This document shows positions 8,389-16,024 of a stretch of 64,000 nucleotides of DNA, in pieces. Below the pieces are notes generated by a model. That model was not told the origin of the DNA. It saw nothing but the letters and a program-made list of their open reading frames with translations, and ran no database searches. The stretch spans positions 1-64,000 of the forward strand of contig NZ_DFBS01000022.1 in assembly GCF_002366715.1 (NCBI RefSeq), written 5' to 3'. The translations under genes and the position numbers were made by a program. The stretch is from Halomonas sp. UBA3074 (GTDB lineage Bacteria; Pseudomonadota; Gammaproteobacteria; Pseudomonadales; Halomonadaceae). Positions within the stretch are counted from its first letter, which is position 1. Each line of letters opens with the position of its first letter.

Positions 8389-9414
8389 TTAACGCCAGCC
8401 GACGCGGTCAAAAATGCGGATGGCTTCAGGGTTGTTTTCACCCAGCACGCTAATGTTGACGTCATCCTTTTTGAAGTTACCCCACGACTCCAGCACGGAG
8501 TCTTTTTTGATGCCTTCCACGACGGGGAACTCATTGTTGCCCGAAGCAAAGATCTCCTGAGCGGTATCTGAGGCCAGATACTCAAGGAAGCGGACGGCGT
8601 TTTCACGGTTAGGCGCGCCTTCCACAACACCGGCGCCGCCCACGTTGACGTGAGTGCCGCGGTCATTCTGGTTGGGGAAAATAATGCCGACTTTACGGGC
8701 GGCTTCGCGTTCGGCATCGTCGTCCGATTTCAGCAGACGCACATAGTAATAGTGGTTCGCGACCGCGATATCGCACTCGCCGCTGGCCACACCGAGAATC
8801 TGGTCGGTATCGCCACCTTCCGGGTCGCGCGCCATGTTATTGACGACGCCCTGGGCCCACTCTTCGGTACCCTCTTCGCCGTGGTGTTCGATCATCGCGG
8901 CCAACAAAGACTGGTTGTAGATGTTGTTGGAAGAGCGAATGCACACTTTGCCTTCAAACTGCGGATCGGCGAGATCTTCGTAGCTTTCGATCTGGCTTGG
9001 GTCGAAGTTTTCGCGGTTGTAATAAATGGCCCGGGCGCGCTGGCTAAAGCCAAACCACAGGCCGTCAGGGTGACGCATGGATTCGGGCAAGCGCTCATTG
9101 AGCACGTCGGATTCGACGCTTTGGAAAATGCCTTCGTCTTCAGCGCGCCACAGGCGGCCAGCGTCTACCGTTAGCATCACATCCGCGGGGCTTGCCACAC
9201 CTTCGCGTTGAATGCGCTCGATCAACTGGTCGGAATCACCCTCAAGAATGTTGACTTCGATACCGGTCTCTTCGGTGAAGGCATCATAAAGACGTTCGTC
9301 AGAATCGTAATGGCGTGCAGAGTAAAGGTTAAGCTCATCCGCCATGCTGGAACCCGCAACAGCTGAGCCTGCCATAATGGCGGCGATTGATAGCGTTAGG
9401 CGTGCCTTATTCAT
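8389..9414 (-). CDS. Ferric-iron ABC transporter, periplasmic binding protein
   Basis: This FbpA/FutA-type protein of 341 aa captures Fe(III) in the periplasm for an ABC importer. A Sec signal peptide precedes ADELNLYSARHYDSDE, the typical mature start of the family. The iron-coordinating tyrosine cluster is HYYY at residues 221-224. The frame is open to 9471, but GGAG lies correctly only for the ATG at 9414, which also places the signal peptide at the N-terminus. A Fur-like box lies 24-42 bp upstream of the start. The ATPase is divergent and the permease lies beyond it. Confidence 0.9.
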   Translation of the reverse strand: MNKARLTLSIAAIMAGSAVAGSSMADELNLYSARHYDSDERLYDAFTEETGIEVNILEGDSDQLIERIQREGVASPADVMLTVDAGRLWRAEDEGIFQSVESDVLNERLPESMRHPDGLWFGFSQRARAIYYNRENFDPSQIESYEDLADPQFEGKVCIRSSNNIYNQSLLAAMIEHHGEEGTEEWAQGVVNNMARDPEGGDTDQILGVASGECDIAVANHYYYVRLLKSDDDAEREAARKVGIIFPNQNDRGTHVNVGGAGVVEGAPNRENAVRFLEYLASDTAQEIFASGNNEFPVVEGIKKDSVLESWGNFKKDDVNISVLGENNPEAIRIFDRVGWR

Positions 9415-9437
9415 AACCGTCAACTCCGTCGTTATTT

Positions 9438-9456
9438 GATAATAATTTACATTTAC
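9438..9456 (-). promoter_or_regulatory. Fur-like box upstream of the iron-binding protein
   Basis: Read on the minus strand, the 19 bases GTAAATGTAAATTATTATC match the classical Fur consensus GATAATGATAATCATTATC at 14 of 19 positions by eye. It lies 24-42 bp upstream of the binding-protein ATG, as expected for iron repression. Confidence 0.7.
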
Positions 9457-9677
9457 AAGTTTAGCATTCAAGCGTGTATCAGCGTTGAGGTCAAGTTAAA
9501 TGCTAACCAGACGCATTCAACGAAGCGGGCTATACGTGCATCTCAGCGCGATAAAAAATAGAATGCAAACAACTTTCAAATGTATTCGATCCGCGTTTGG
9601 GCATCCATGCCATTTTCTATGACCTAGCCCATGGCATCGTCCATGCAACAGTTTGCTCACCTGCACAGTGGGGATTT

Positions 9678-10799
9678 ATGACAGCTAACCTCAAGGTTGC
9701 CCCGGCGGCGTCCAGTGCGACGGCATTGACGCTTCACAATGTCTGCCATGCCTATGATGGCCATTCGGTCGTGAAAGGCGTGGACTTAAGTGTCGCCCCG
9801 GGCGAGGTCGTTTGTTTGCTGGGCCCCTCTGGATGTGGCAAAACCACGCTCTTACGTATCGCGGCGGGGTTGGAAGTCCTCCAAGAGGGCAGTGTGACGC
9901 TGGAGGGTATGGCGATTGCCGCGCCCGGCCGACGCCACGTGCCGCCGGAAAAACGCAATGTAGGGCTAGCGTTTCAAGACTCGGCGCTGTTTCCGCACCT
10001 TACCGTGCTGGAAAACGTGACCTTTGGGCTCAAACACCTGGCGGCTGGCCAGCGCCGTGAGCGAGCCAAGCAGTTGCTCGAACAATTGGGCATGGCCGGG
10101 TATGTCGATGTCTACCCACACATGCTTTCGGGTGGCCAGCAGCAGCGGGTGGCGCTGGCGCGGGCGCTGGCGCCGTCACCGCGTTTAATGCTGTTGGATG
10201 AACCCTTCTCGAGCCTGGACGCGCGCCTGCGCGACCGCATCCGTGACGATACCCTGCACGTCTTGAAAAAAGTCGGTGCGGCGACGCTGTTGGTCACCCA
10301 TGACCCTGAAGAAGCCATGTTCATGGCGGATCGCATTGCGCTGATGCGCGATGGCCGGATCGTGCAAACGGGAACGCCGCGCGAGCTTTACTGTGCGCCC
10401 CAAGACCCCTTCGTGGTGACTTTTTTCGGCGATGTGAATGAGCTGCAGGGAAAGGTGCACAACGGCATGGTGAGCACAGCGGTCGGGAACGTGCCTGCGC
10501 AGGGGCTTGCGGAGGGCAGCGATGCTCAGGTAATGATCCGCCCCGAGGCGCTGAGGATTGTTGAACGTGACCTTCCCGCAGAGGAGCACCGTCATAGCCA
10601 TGTGGTCATGGCGAAACTATTAGGGCGCACCAGCCTGCTGCACCTGTGTGCCCATGGCGAGAACGGCTTGGAAGCGCACCTGCACGCCCGGGTGCCTGGG
10701 GTGTTTCTACCCGCGGAGGGGCAGCCGGTGGATATCCATCTCGACCTTTCCCAGGTGTTTGTTTTTCCGCTCTCTATCCAGGCTTTCGTCAGGACTTAG
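9678..10799 (+). CDS. Ferric-iron ABC transporter, ATP-binding protein
   Basis: This FbpC-type ATPase of 373 aa powers ferric-iron import. Walker A is GPSGCGKTT at residues 49-57, the ABC signature is LSGGQQQRVALARAL, and Walker B is LMLLDEPFSSLD. The switch His lies in LLVTHDPEEAMFMADR. A C-terminal TOBE-like domain follows. A TTG at 9597 opens the frame, but the ATG at 9678 preceded by GGGGAT is the natural start. Its stop overlaps the convergent permease stop by 11 bp. The substrate assignment rests on the flanking FbpA- and FbpB-type genes. Confidence 0.88.
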   Translation: MTANLKVAPAASSATALTLHNVCHAYDGHSVVKGVDLSVAPGEVVCLLGPSGCGKTTLLRIAAGLEVLQEGSVTLEGMAIAAPGRRHVPPEKRNVGLAFQDSALFPHLTVLENVTFGLKHLAAGQRRERAKQLLEQLGMAGYVDVYPHMLSGGQQQRVALARALAPSPRLMLLDEPFSSLDARLRDRIRDDTLHVLKKVGAATLLVTHDPEEAMFMADRIALMRDGRIVQTGTPRELYCAPQDPFVVTFFGDVNELQGKVHNGMVSTAVGNVPAQGLAEGSDAQVMIRPEALRIVERDLPAEEHRHSHVVMAKLLGRTSLLHLCAHGENGLEAHLHARVPGVFLPAEGQPVDIHLDLSQVFVFPLSIQAFVRT

Positions 10800-12474
10800 C
10801 GCCGGGGCGCGAGCGGCGCATGGCTATGCTGAGCAGAATCACCGGCAGAATGCCAACGACGACAATGGCCAGGGATGACGTCGAGGCTTCGGCCAGCCGT
10901 TCGTCAGACGCCAGATTGTGCGCGCGCACCGCCAGCGTATCGAAGTTGAAAGGGCGCAGAATGATCGTGGCGGGCAGCTCTTTCATGACATCGACGAAAA
11001 CCAAAATGCCCGCCGCCAGCAGGCTGCTGCGCATCATCGGCGTATGTATATGACGCAGCGTGCCGCCTGCGGTTTGGCCCAGAGTGCGCGAGGCGGCGTC
11101 CATGCTGGGCGTCACCTTGCCTAAGCTGGCTTCTACCGCATTGAACGAAACGGCCAGAAAGCGCACCACATAGGCGTACAGCAAGATAAACGCCGAACCG
11201 CTGAATACCAGGCCGATAATGTAGCCGTAGTGGTTATTCAGCCACGTATTCAGGGCGTTATCCAGCCAGGTAAACGGAATCAGAATCCCCACGGCGACCA
11301 CCGAGCCGGGAATCGCGTAGCCCATGGCGGCGACCCGGGAGGCCACCCGCGCAAACGTCGTATCGTGCATGCGCACGCCATAACTCAGCACCACCGCAAG
11401 GCCTACGGCAATCAGCGCCGCCACCGTCGCAAGCCCTAAGCTGTTCCAGGCGTAGCCGATAAAGCGTGCGCCCCACAGCGAATCGCCCCCTTGCAGCGCT
11501 AAATTAAGCAGAATGCCGCTAGGCAGTAAAAAACCCACCAGCACCGGGAAAAGGCAGGCCAGCGTTGCCGCGGCGGCACGCCAGCCGTGCAGCGCGTACT
11601 CAGGCAACTGCTGATAGCGGTTGGTGGTATGGAAGTAGCGACGCTTGCCCCGTGACCAGCGCTCCAGTAGCACCAGCACGATCACGAAGGTGAGCAGGCA
11701 GGCGGCCAACTGCGCCGCCGCGACCTGTTCGCCCATGCCAAACCAAGTGCGATAGATCCCGGTGGTAAAGGTATCGACGCCAAAGAACTGCACCGCGCCA
11801 AACTCGTTCAGCGTTTCCATCAATACCAGCGATACCCCACCCACCAGCGCTGGGCGCGCCAAGGGGACGGCGACGCTGGCGAACAGCCGCCAGGGGCCAC
11901 GCCCAAGCGTGCGGCCCACATCCAGCACGCACACCGACTGCTCGAGAAAGGAGGCGCGGGCCAGAAGGTAGACGTAAGGGTAAAGCACCAGGGTAATCAC
12001 CGTGGCCGCGCCGCCCAGCGAGCGCACATTGGGAAAATAGTAGTCGCCGTACTCCCAGCCAAACGTGTCGCGCAGCAGGCTTTGCAGCGGACCGGCGAAT
12101 TGCAGGAAATCGGTATAGGCGTAGGCGATGACATAGGTGGGCACCGCGAGGGGCAGCAGCAGCGCCCACTCAAACAGCCGCTTGCCAGGGAAACGGCACA
12201 TGACTATCAGCCAAGCGGTACCGGTGCCGATAACCAGGGTGCCGAGGCCGACGATCACCACCAGCCAGAACGTATTGTTCAAGTAGCGCCCCAGCACCGT
12301 GCTGGCCAGATGTTGCCACACGCCATCGGTGGGCATGGCGATATGGGCCAACACGACCAATACCGGCAAGGCAACAATGAAGGCTACCGCCGTCATGGCT
12401 ACCGACCAGGGGCTGGCGCGACGGCCAAACGAAGTGGTGGCGGCGAATAGCCCGCGATAGCCGGTTCTCAACAA
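10789..12474 (-). CDS. Ferric-iron ABC transporter, permease (fused, 12-TM)
   Basis: This FbpB-type permease of 561 aa is a tandem duplication of two ABC membrane domains, giving about 12 helices. EAA-type loops appear in both halves: near LDVGRTLGRGPWRLFASVAVP in the first and MDAASRTLGQTAGGTLRHIHTP in the second. The start is TTG at 12474 with AGGAG about 12 bases upstream. The gene converges on the ATPase gene, so the importer is encoded in three separate transcription units. A second Fur-like box lies just upstream. Confidence 0.88.
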   Translation of the reverse strand: MLRTGYRGLFAATTSFGRRASPWSVAMTAVAFIVALPVLVVLAHIAMPTDGVWQHLASTVLGRYLNNTFWLVVIVGLGTLVIGTGTAWLIVMCRFPGKRLFEWALLLPLAVPTYVIAYAYTDFLQFAGPLQSLLRDTFGWEYGDYYFPNVRSLGGAATVITLVLYPYVYLLARASFLEQSVCVLDVGRTLGRGPWRLFASVAVPLARPALVGGVSLVLMETLNEFGAVQFFGVDTFTTGIYRTWFGMGEQVAAAQLAACLLTFVIVLVLLERWSRGKRRYFHTTNRYQQLPEYALHGWRAAAATLACLFPVLVGFLLPSGILLNLALQGGDSLWGARFIGYAWNSLGLATVAALIAVGLAVVLSYGVRMHDTTFARVASRVAAMGYAIPGSVVAVGILIPFTWLDNALNTWLNNHYGYIIGLVFSGSAFILLYAYVVRFLAVSFNAVEASLGKVTPSMDAASRTLGQTAGGTLRHIHTPMMRSSLLAAGILVFVDVMKELPATIILRPFNFDTLAVRAHNLASDERLAEASTSSLAIVVVGILPVILLSIAMRRSRPGAKS

Positions 12475-12514
12475 ACGAACACTCCTTGCAGCAACAACGA
12501 TAGGGCAGCCAACG

Positions 12515-12533
12515 TCTAATGCGAATCACTGGC
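12515..12533 (+). promoter_or_regulatory. Fur-like box upstream of the iron permease
   Basis: TCTAATGCGAATCACTGGC matches the 19-bp Fur consensus at about 12 of 19 positions, with the AATGCGAATCA core seen in pseudomonad Fur sites. It lies 41-59 bp upstream of the permease start, on the permease promoter side. Confidence 0.55.
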
Positions 12534-12599
12534 GGGCGTGAATAGTAGCATTGCCAGTATACGGCTGCATCGCTGTACGTTGCAGATCCGTCATTAGAG

Positions 12600-12621
12600 C
12601 AAAAAGCCCGCCGAGGCGGGC
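12600..12621 (-). terminator. Terminator of the TRAP transporter operon
   Basis: On the minus strand a GCCCGCC/GGCGGGC stem (12606-12621, 2-base loop) is followed by a run of T residues. It lies 46 bp downstream of the dctM stop and is a good rho-independent terminator. Confidence 0.8.
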
Positions 12622-12666
12622 CATAATGGTTGGGTGATCAACGCTAGGCTTGTCGCTGGGAGTGAG

Positions 12667-14001
12667 TTAGTAACCCAGCATCATGCTCGGCAGGCCGGTA
12701 ATCAGCCACGGGAAGAAGGCCATCAGCGTGCACGCCAGCAGAATCAACGCCACAAAGGGGATGACCGCCTTGTAAAGATCGACGATTTCCACGCCGGGCG
12801 GTGCCACGCCTTTTAAGTAGAACAGCGCGTAGCCAAAGGGCGGGGTAAGGAAGGAGGTCTGAAGTACGACCGCCACCATCACCACGAACCACAGCATATC
12901 CACGCCCATGGTTTCGACGATAGGCAGCATGATGGGGAAGCTCAGCAGTACAATGCCGGTCCAGTCCAGGAACATGCCTAGGATAAACACCAAGAACAGC
13001 ATCAGGATCAGCGCGCCCACTGTGCCGCCAGGCATCGCCAGCACCAGTTCACTGATCACGCTCATGCCGCCCCCGCGTGAGAACACGCCGGTAAAGGCAG
13101 TGGCACCCACCAACACGAGCATGACCATTGTCGTGGTTTTGCCCGCTTCCACCATGGTCCAGAAACAGGTGCTTAGTTTGCGGTCACCGAAAATCAAAAA
13201 CAGGATGAACGCGATAAACACGCCGATGGCCGAGGCCTCGGTCGCCGTGGCGATACCGGTAAACAGGGCACCCAATACACCCAGAATCAACGACATGGGT
13301 GGGACCACGTACTTGCCCAGCATGACCAGTAGCTGTTTCGTGCTGACTTCGGCGCGCTCTTCTGGAGGTACCTTGGGGCCGTAGTGGGGCTTGAGGTAGC
13401 AGATGATCAGAACGTAGAGCGCATACATCACCCCAAGCAGCAGGCCGGGGATCAGTGCGCCCGCGAATAGCGCCCCGACCGATACCGGTGAGTAGCTGGC
13501 CATCAGGATGAGCATGATGCTGGGCGGAATCAGAATGCCCAGGCAGCCGCTGGCCATGATGACGCCCGCGCTCAGCTCCTTGTTGTAGCCATACTTGAGC
13601 ATGGGCACCAAGGCGATCATGCCCATCACGGCAATAGAAGCGCCGACAATCCCCGTGGTGGCAGCCAGCAGTACCGAGACGATGACCACGGTCAGTGCCA
13701 GGCCACCGCGCAGGTTCGCCAGCAATAGCCGCATGGCATCGAACATCTTCTCCGTGACGCCGGAGTCGTTCAGAAACCTCGCCATCAAAATGAACAGCGG
13801 TATCGCCACCAGGACATAGTTATCCATGGCGTTACCAAAAATATTGTTGATCAGCGTGCCCAGGATTCGCTCGCCGGGGCCGAGAAAGGCGCCGATTACC
13901 GCGACACCACCCAGCACAAATGCCAGCGGATGGCCCATAAACAGCCCCACCATCAGACCGCCAAACATCACCAGCGTGAGCATTTCAGGACTAAGGTTCA
14001 T
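12667..14001 (-). CDS. TRAP transporter large permease, DctM type
   Basis: This 444-aa DctM subunit has about 12 hydrophobic helices and forms the ion-coupled channel of a tripartite ATP-independent periplasmic transporter. The family motif region GHPLAFVLGGVA and the segment SGCLGILIPPSIMLILMAS are visible. Its ATG overlaps the dctQ stop by four bases, so the small and large permeases are coupled. It is the last gene of the dctPQM operon and is followed by a terminator. Confidence 0.92.
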   Translation of the reverse strand: MNLSPEMLTLVMFGGLMVGLFMGHPLAFVLGGVAVIGAFLGPGERILGTLINNIFGNAMDNYVLVAIPLFILMARFLNDSGVTEKMFDAMRLLLANLRGGLALTVVIVSVLLAATTGIVGASIAVMGMIALVPMLKYGYNKELSAGVIMASGCLGILIPPSIMLILMASYSPVSVGALFAGALIPGLLLGVMYALYVLIICYLKPHYGPKVPPEERAEVSTKQLLVMLGKYVVPPMSLILGVLGALFTGIATATEASAIGVFIAFILFLIFGDRKLSTCFWTMVEAGKTTTMVMLVLVGATAFTGVFSRGGGMSVISELVLAMPGGTVGALILMLFLVFILGMFLDWTGIVLLSFPIMLPIVETMGVDMLWFVVMVAVVLQTSFLTPPFGYALFYLKGVAPPGVEIVDLYKAVIPFVALILLACTLMAFFPWLITGLPSMMLGY

Positions 14002-14501
14002 GCTGATGTCTCCTCGCGAAGCTGCATGATGGCACGCAGCACAATGGCAATTGCCTGTAGCAGAATCAGGATAGCGGCGACCACGATCACGCCTTTAATC
14101 GGATAGACCGGGATTGAGACCATGCCATAAGTGGTTTCACCGCGACTCCATGCACGTTCAAAGAAGCTCCAGCCTAGGGTGATCAGCATCCAGATAAAGG
14201 GCACAAAGAAAATCAAATAACCGAGCACGTCTAGCGCGGCCTGCTTCTTACGCGATAGCAACCGCTTTAGCACGTCGACTTCAACGTGGGCGTGGTGTTT
14301 GAGCCCATAGGCTGCCATTAGCATAAAGTGGGCCCCAAATAGCATTTTGGTTACGTCAAATGCCCAATCGCTGGGGCGTCCAAACAAAAAGCGTGACGCA
14401 ATGTCGTAAAGCACAATCAGGGTAATGATGGCAATCAATGGCGCGATGATGCGTCCAAAGGCTTCATTGATGGCATCGATCGCCTTGGCAATCGCATTCA
14501 T
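13998..14501 (-). CDS. TRAP transporter small permease, DctQ type
   Basis: This 167-aa protein has four hydrophobic helices and is the small membrane subunit that pairs with DctM. The central segment DWAFDVTKMLFGAHFMLMAAYGL is a typical DctQ feature. It is separated from the binding-protein gene by a terminator-like hairpin, which may lower permease expression relative to the binding protein. Confidence 0.9.
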   Translation of the reverse strand: MNAIAKAIDAINEAFGRIIAPLIAIITLIVLYDIASRFLFGRPSDWAFDVTKMLFGAHFMLMAAYGLKHHAHVEVDVLKRLLSRKKQAALDVLGYLIFFVPFIWMLITLGWSFFERAWSRGETTYGMVSIPVYPIKGVIVVAAILILLQAIAIVLRAIMQLREETSA

Positions 14502-14523
14502 GGAAGATCTCCGCGGTCAGCAC

Positions 14524-14553
14524 AAAAAAACCGCCCCGATAAAACCGAGGCGG
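14524..14553 (-). terminator. Intra-operon attenuating hairpin, dctP / dctQ
   Basis: On the minus strand CCGCCTCGG, loop TTTTA, TCGGGGCGG forms a 9-bp stem with G-U pairs, followed by seven T residues. It lies just downstream of the dctP stop. Partial termination here would give more binding protein than permease. Confidence 0.75.
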
Positions 14554-14565
14554 CACAGAAGCGCC

Positions 14566-15669
14566 TTACAGGCAGGCTTCGATCTCTTCCAGTGAGGGCA
14601 GGTTATCCATCACGCGGCTCATGTTGTAAGGCGCGGAAACATCGCGCCACGTTGCGTAGTGCTCAAGGTAGGCAATCATCGATTGATAGACTTTGGCGTG
14701 GTCAGGAGCTTCACACGCGCCGCGTAGAATCACTTCGTTAGTGACTTCCTGAATGCGCGCCAAGTCCTCTTCAGAGAACTGATTGATCGTAACGCCCGCG
14801 TCAATGAACTTCTGGGTGGCTTCGGTGGACTGGCGCTCAGACCAGGCGAGTGACCACGCCATGGTGGCATCAGCGGCAATACGCAGGGTCTCTTGGGTCT
14901 CTTCGGAGAGGGCGTCCCAAGCATCTTTATTGATCATGACGCCAAATACACTTGCCGACTGGTGCCAGCCAGGCGTGGCCCAGTAGTCAGCCACTTCGGC
15001 AAAACCGGCGTTAAAATCAACGCCAGGGGTTGAGAACTCACCTGCATCAATCACGCCGCGCTCAATGGCTTGGTAGACTTCACCACCCGCTAGCGTGACC
15101 TGGGAACCGCCTAGCTCTTCGAGTACACGGCCCTGATCGCGACCCGAAAGGCGCAACCGCTTACCCTCTAAATCGGCAATGCTTTCGATCGGGGTGCGGC
15201 CCATAAAGCCTGATTCATTATTGGTAATGCCGTAGGGCAGATACACCATGTTGAACTGCCCGTAGATCTCTTCGTATAGCTCGCGACCGCCCCACTGCTG
15301 AATCCAGTTAAGGTAGTCAACGCCATTAAACAGGCTGGTGGTGGTGGCCAGTGGCGAAAAGGCGGGGTTCAAGCCGGCCCAATAGCCCGGCCAGTCGCCT
15401 GCGGCTTCAATGCTGCCCGTTTCAGTGGCATCAAAGACTTCAGTGCCGGGCATTAGCGTGCCGCCTGCGCGGAAATTGATTTGTAGCTCTTCGCCCGCCA
15501 GTTTATTGACCAGTTCCACCCAGTGCTGGTCAATCTTGATAAGATCAAGGTTTTCCGGCCAGGTCGAGGTCATCGTCCACTCTTCTTGTGCTTGGGCGGT
15601 GGTCGTGAAGGCAGCGAAAGCGATACCAGCCGCAAGGCCGGAGAGAGCAAATTGGGTCGTTTTTTTCAT
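14566..15669 (-). CDS. TRAP transporter solute-binding protein, TakP-like
   Basis: This 367-aa periplasmic DctP protein has a signal peptide ending in TTAQA followed by QEEWTMTSTWPENLD. The WPGYW and GEFSTPGVDFNAGF segments and the PGWHQ motif resemble TakP, the alpha-keto-acid-binding member of the family, so 2-oxo or hydroxy monocarboxylates are likely ligands. The ligand-binding Arg is probably in KRLRLSGRDQGR. The start has AGGAAATACATC upstream. The ligand is an inference from family resemblance. A perfect palindrome lies about 80 bp upstream. Confidence 0.88.
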   Translation of the reverse strand: MKKTTQFALSGLAAGIAFAAFTTTAQAQEEWTMTSTWPENLDLIKIDQHWVELVNKLAGEELQINFRAGGTLMPGTEVFDATETGSIEAAGDWPGYWAGLNPAFSPLATTTSLFNGVDYLNWIQQWGGRELYEEIYGQFNMVYLPYGITNNESGFMGRTPIESIADLEGKRLRLSGRDQGRVLEELGGSQVTLAGGEVYQAIERGVIDAGEFSTPGVDFNAGFAEVADYWATPGWHQSASVFGVMINKDAWDALSEETQETLRIAADATMAWSLAWSERQSTEATQKFIDAGVTINQFSEEDLARIQEVTNEVILRGACEAPDHAKVYQSMIAYLEHYATWRDVSAPYNMSRVMDNLPSLEEIEACL

Positions 15670-16021
15670 GATGTATTTCCTGGTTTGGCGTGTAGCGTTA
15701 TTAGTGTTGGGTACCTGAATGCAGGAAAGTGCAGTGCGACTAGGTTACGTTTACGTAAACATGGTTTTGGGCGCTGCAGAGCTAAACTAGCACACCAACC
15801 CTGATGCAGCGCAATATCAGTAATGTAAGGTGCTATCCCTTAGGTTTGCATAAGAAAGCCCGCTATTTGTTTTTAAACAATGATTTATCGATTTTTTAGC
15901 GGCTGACTGGAGTGGGATTGCCACTCCAATAACGTTGAAAGTAGTTAAATTATTCAACCAAAGTTGTAAGTTCGCGGATGGCTATCAGCAATAGAGACAC
16001 TGAAATGCGTATTGAGATGAC
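15670..16021. promoter_or_regulatory. 352-bp intergenic region, TRAP operon / tmcA
   Basis: This gene-free stretch carries the divergent promoters of the TRAP operon and tmcA. It holds a perfect 12-bp palindrome (15749-15760), an 8-bp inverted repeat GCGCTGCA/TGCAGCGC (15771-15778 and 15805-15812), and a 7-bp hairpin GGAGTGG/CCACTCC (15909-15927). I see no convincing ORF. Confidence 0.6.
15749..15760. promoter_or_regulatory. Perfect palindrome, candidate operator of the TRAP operon
   Basis: GTTTACGTAAAC is a perfect 12-bp palindrome about 80 bp upstream of the binding-protein start. It resembles operators of MerR-family LiuR-type or other catabolic repressors as I remember them; the regulator is not identified. 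Confidence 0.5.
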
Positions 16022-16024
16022 GTG

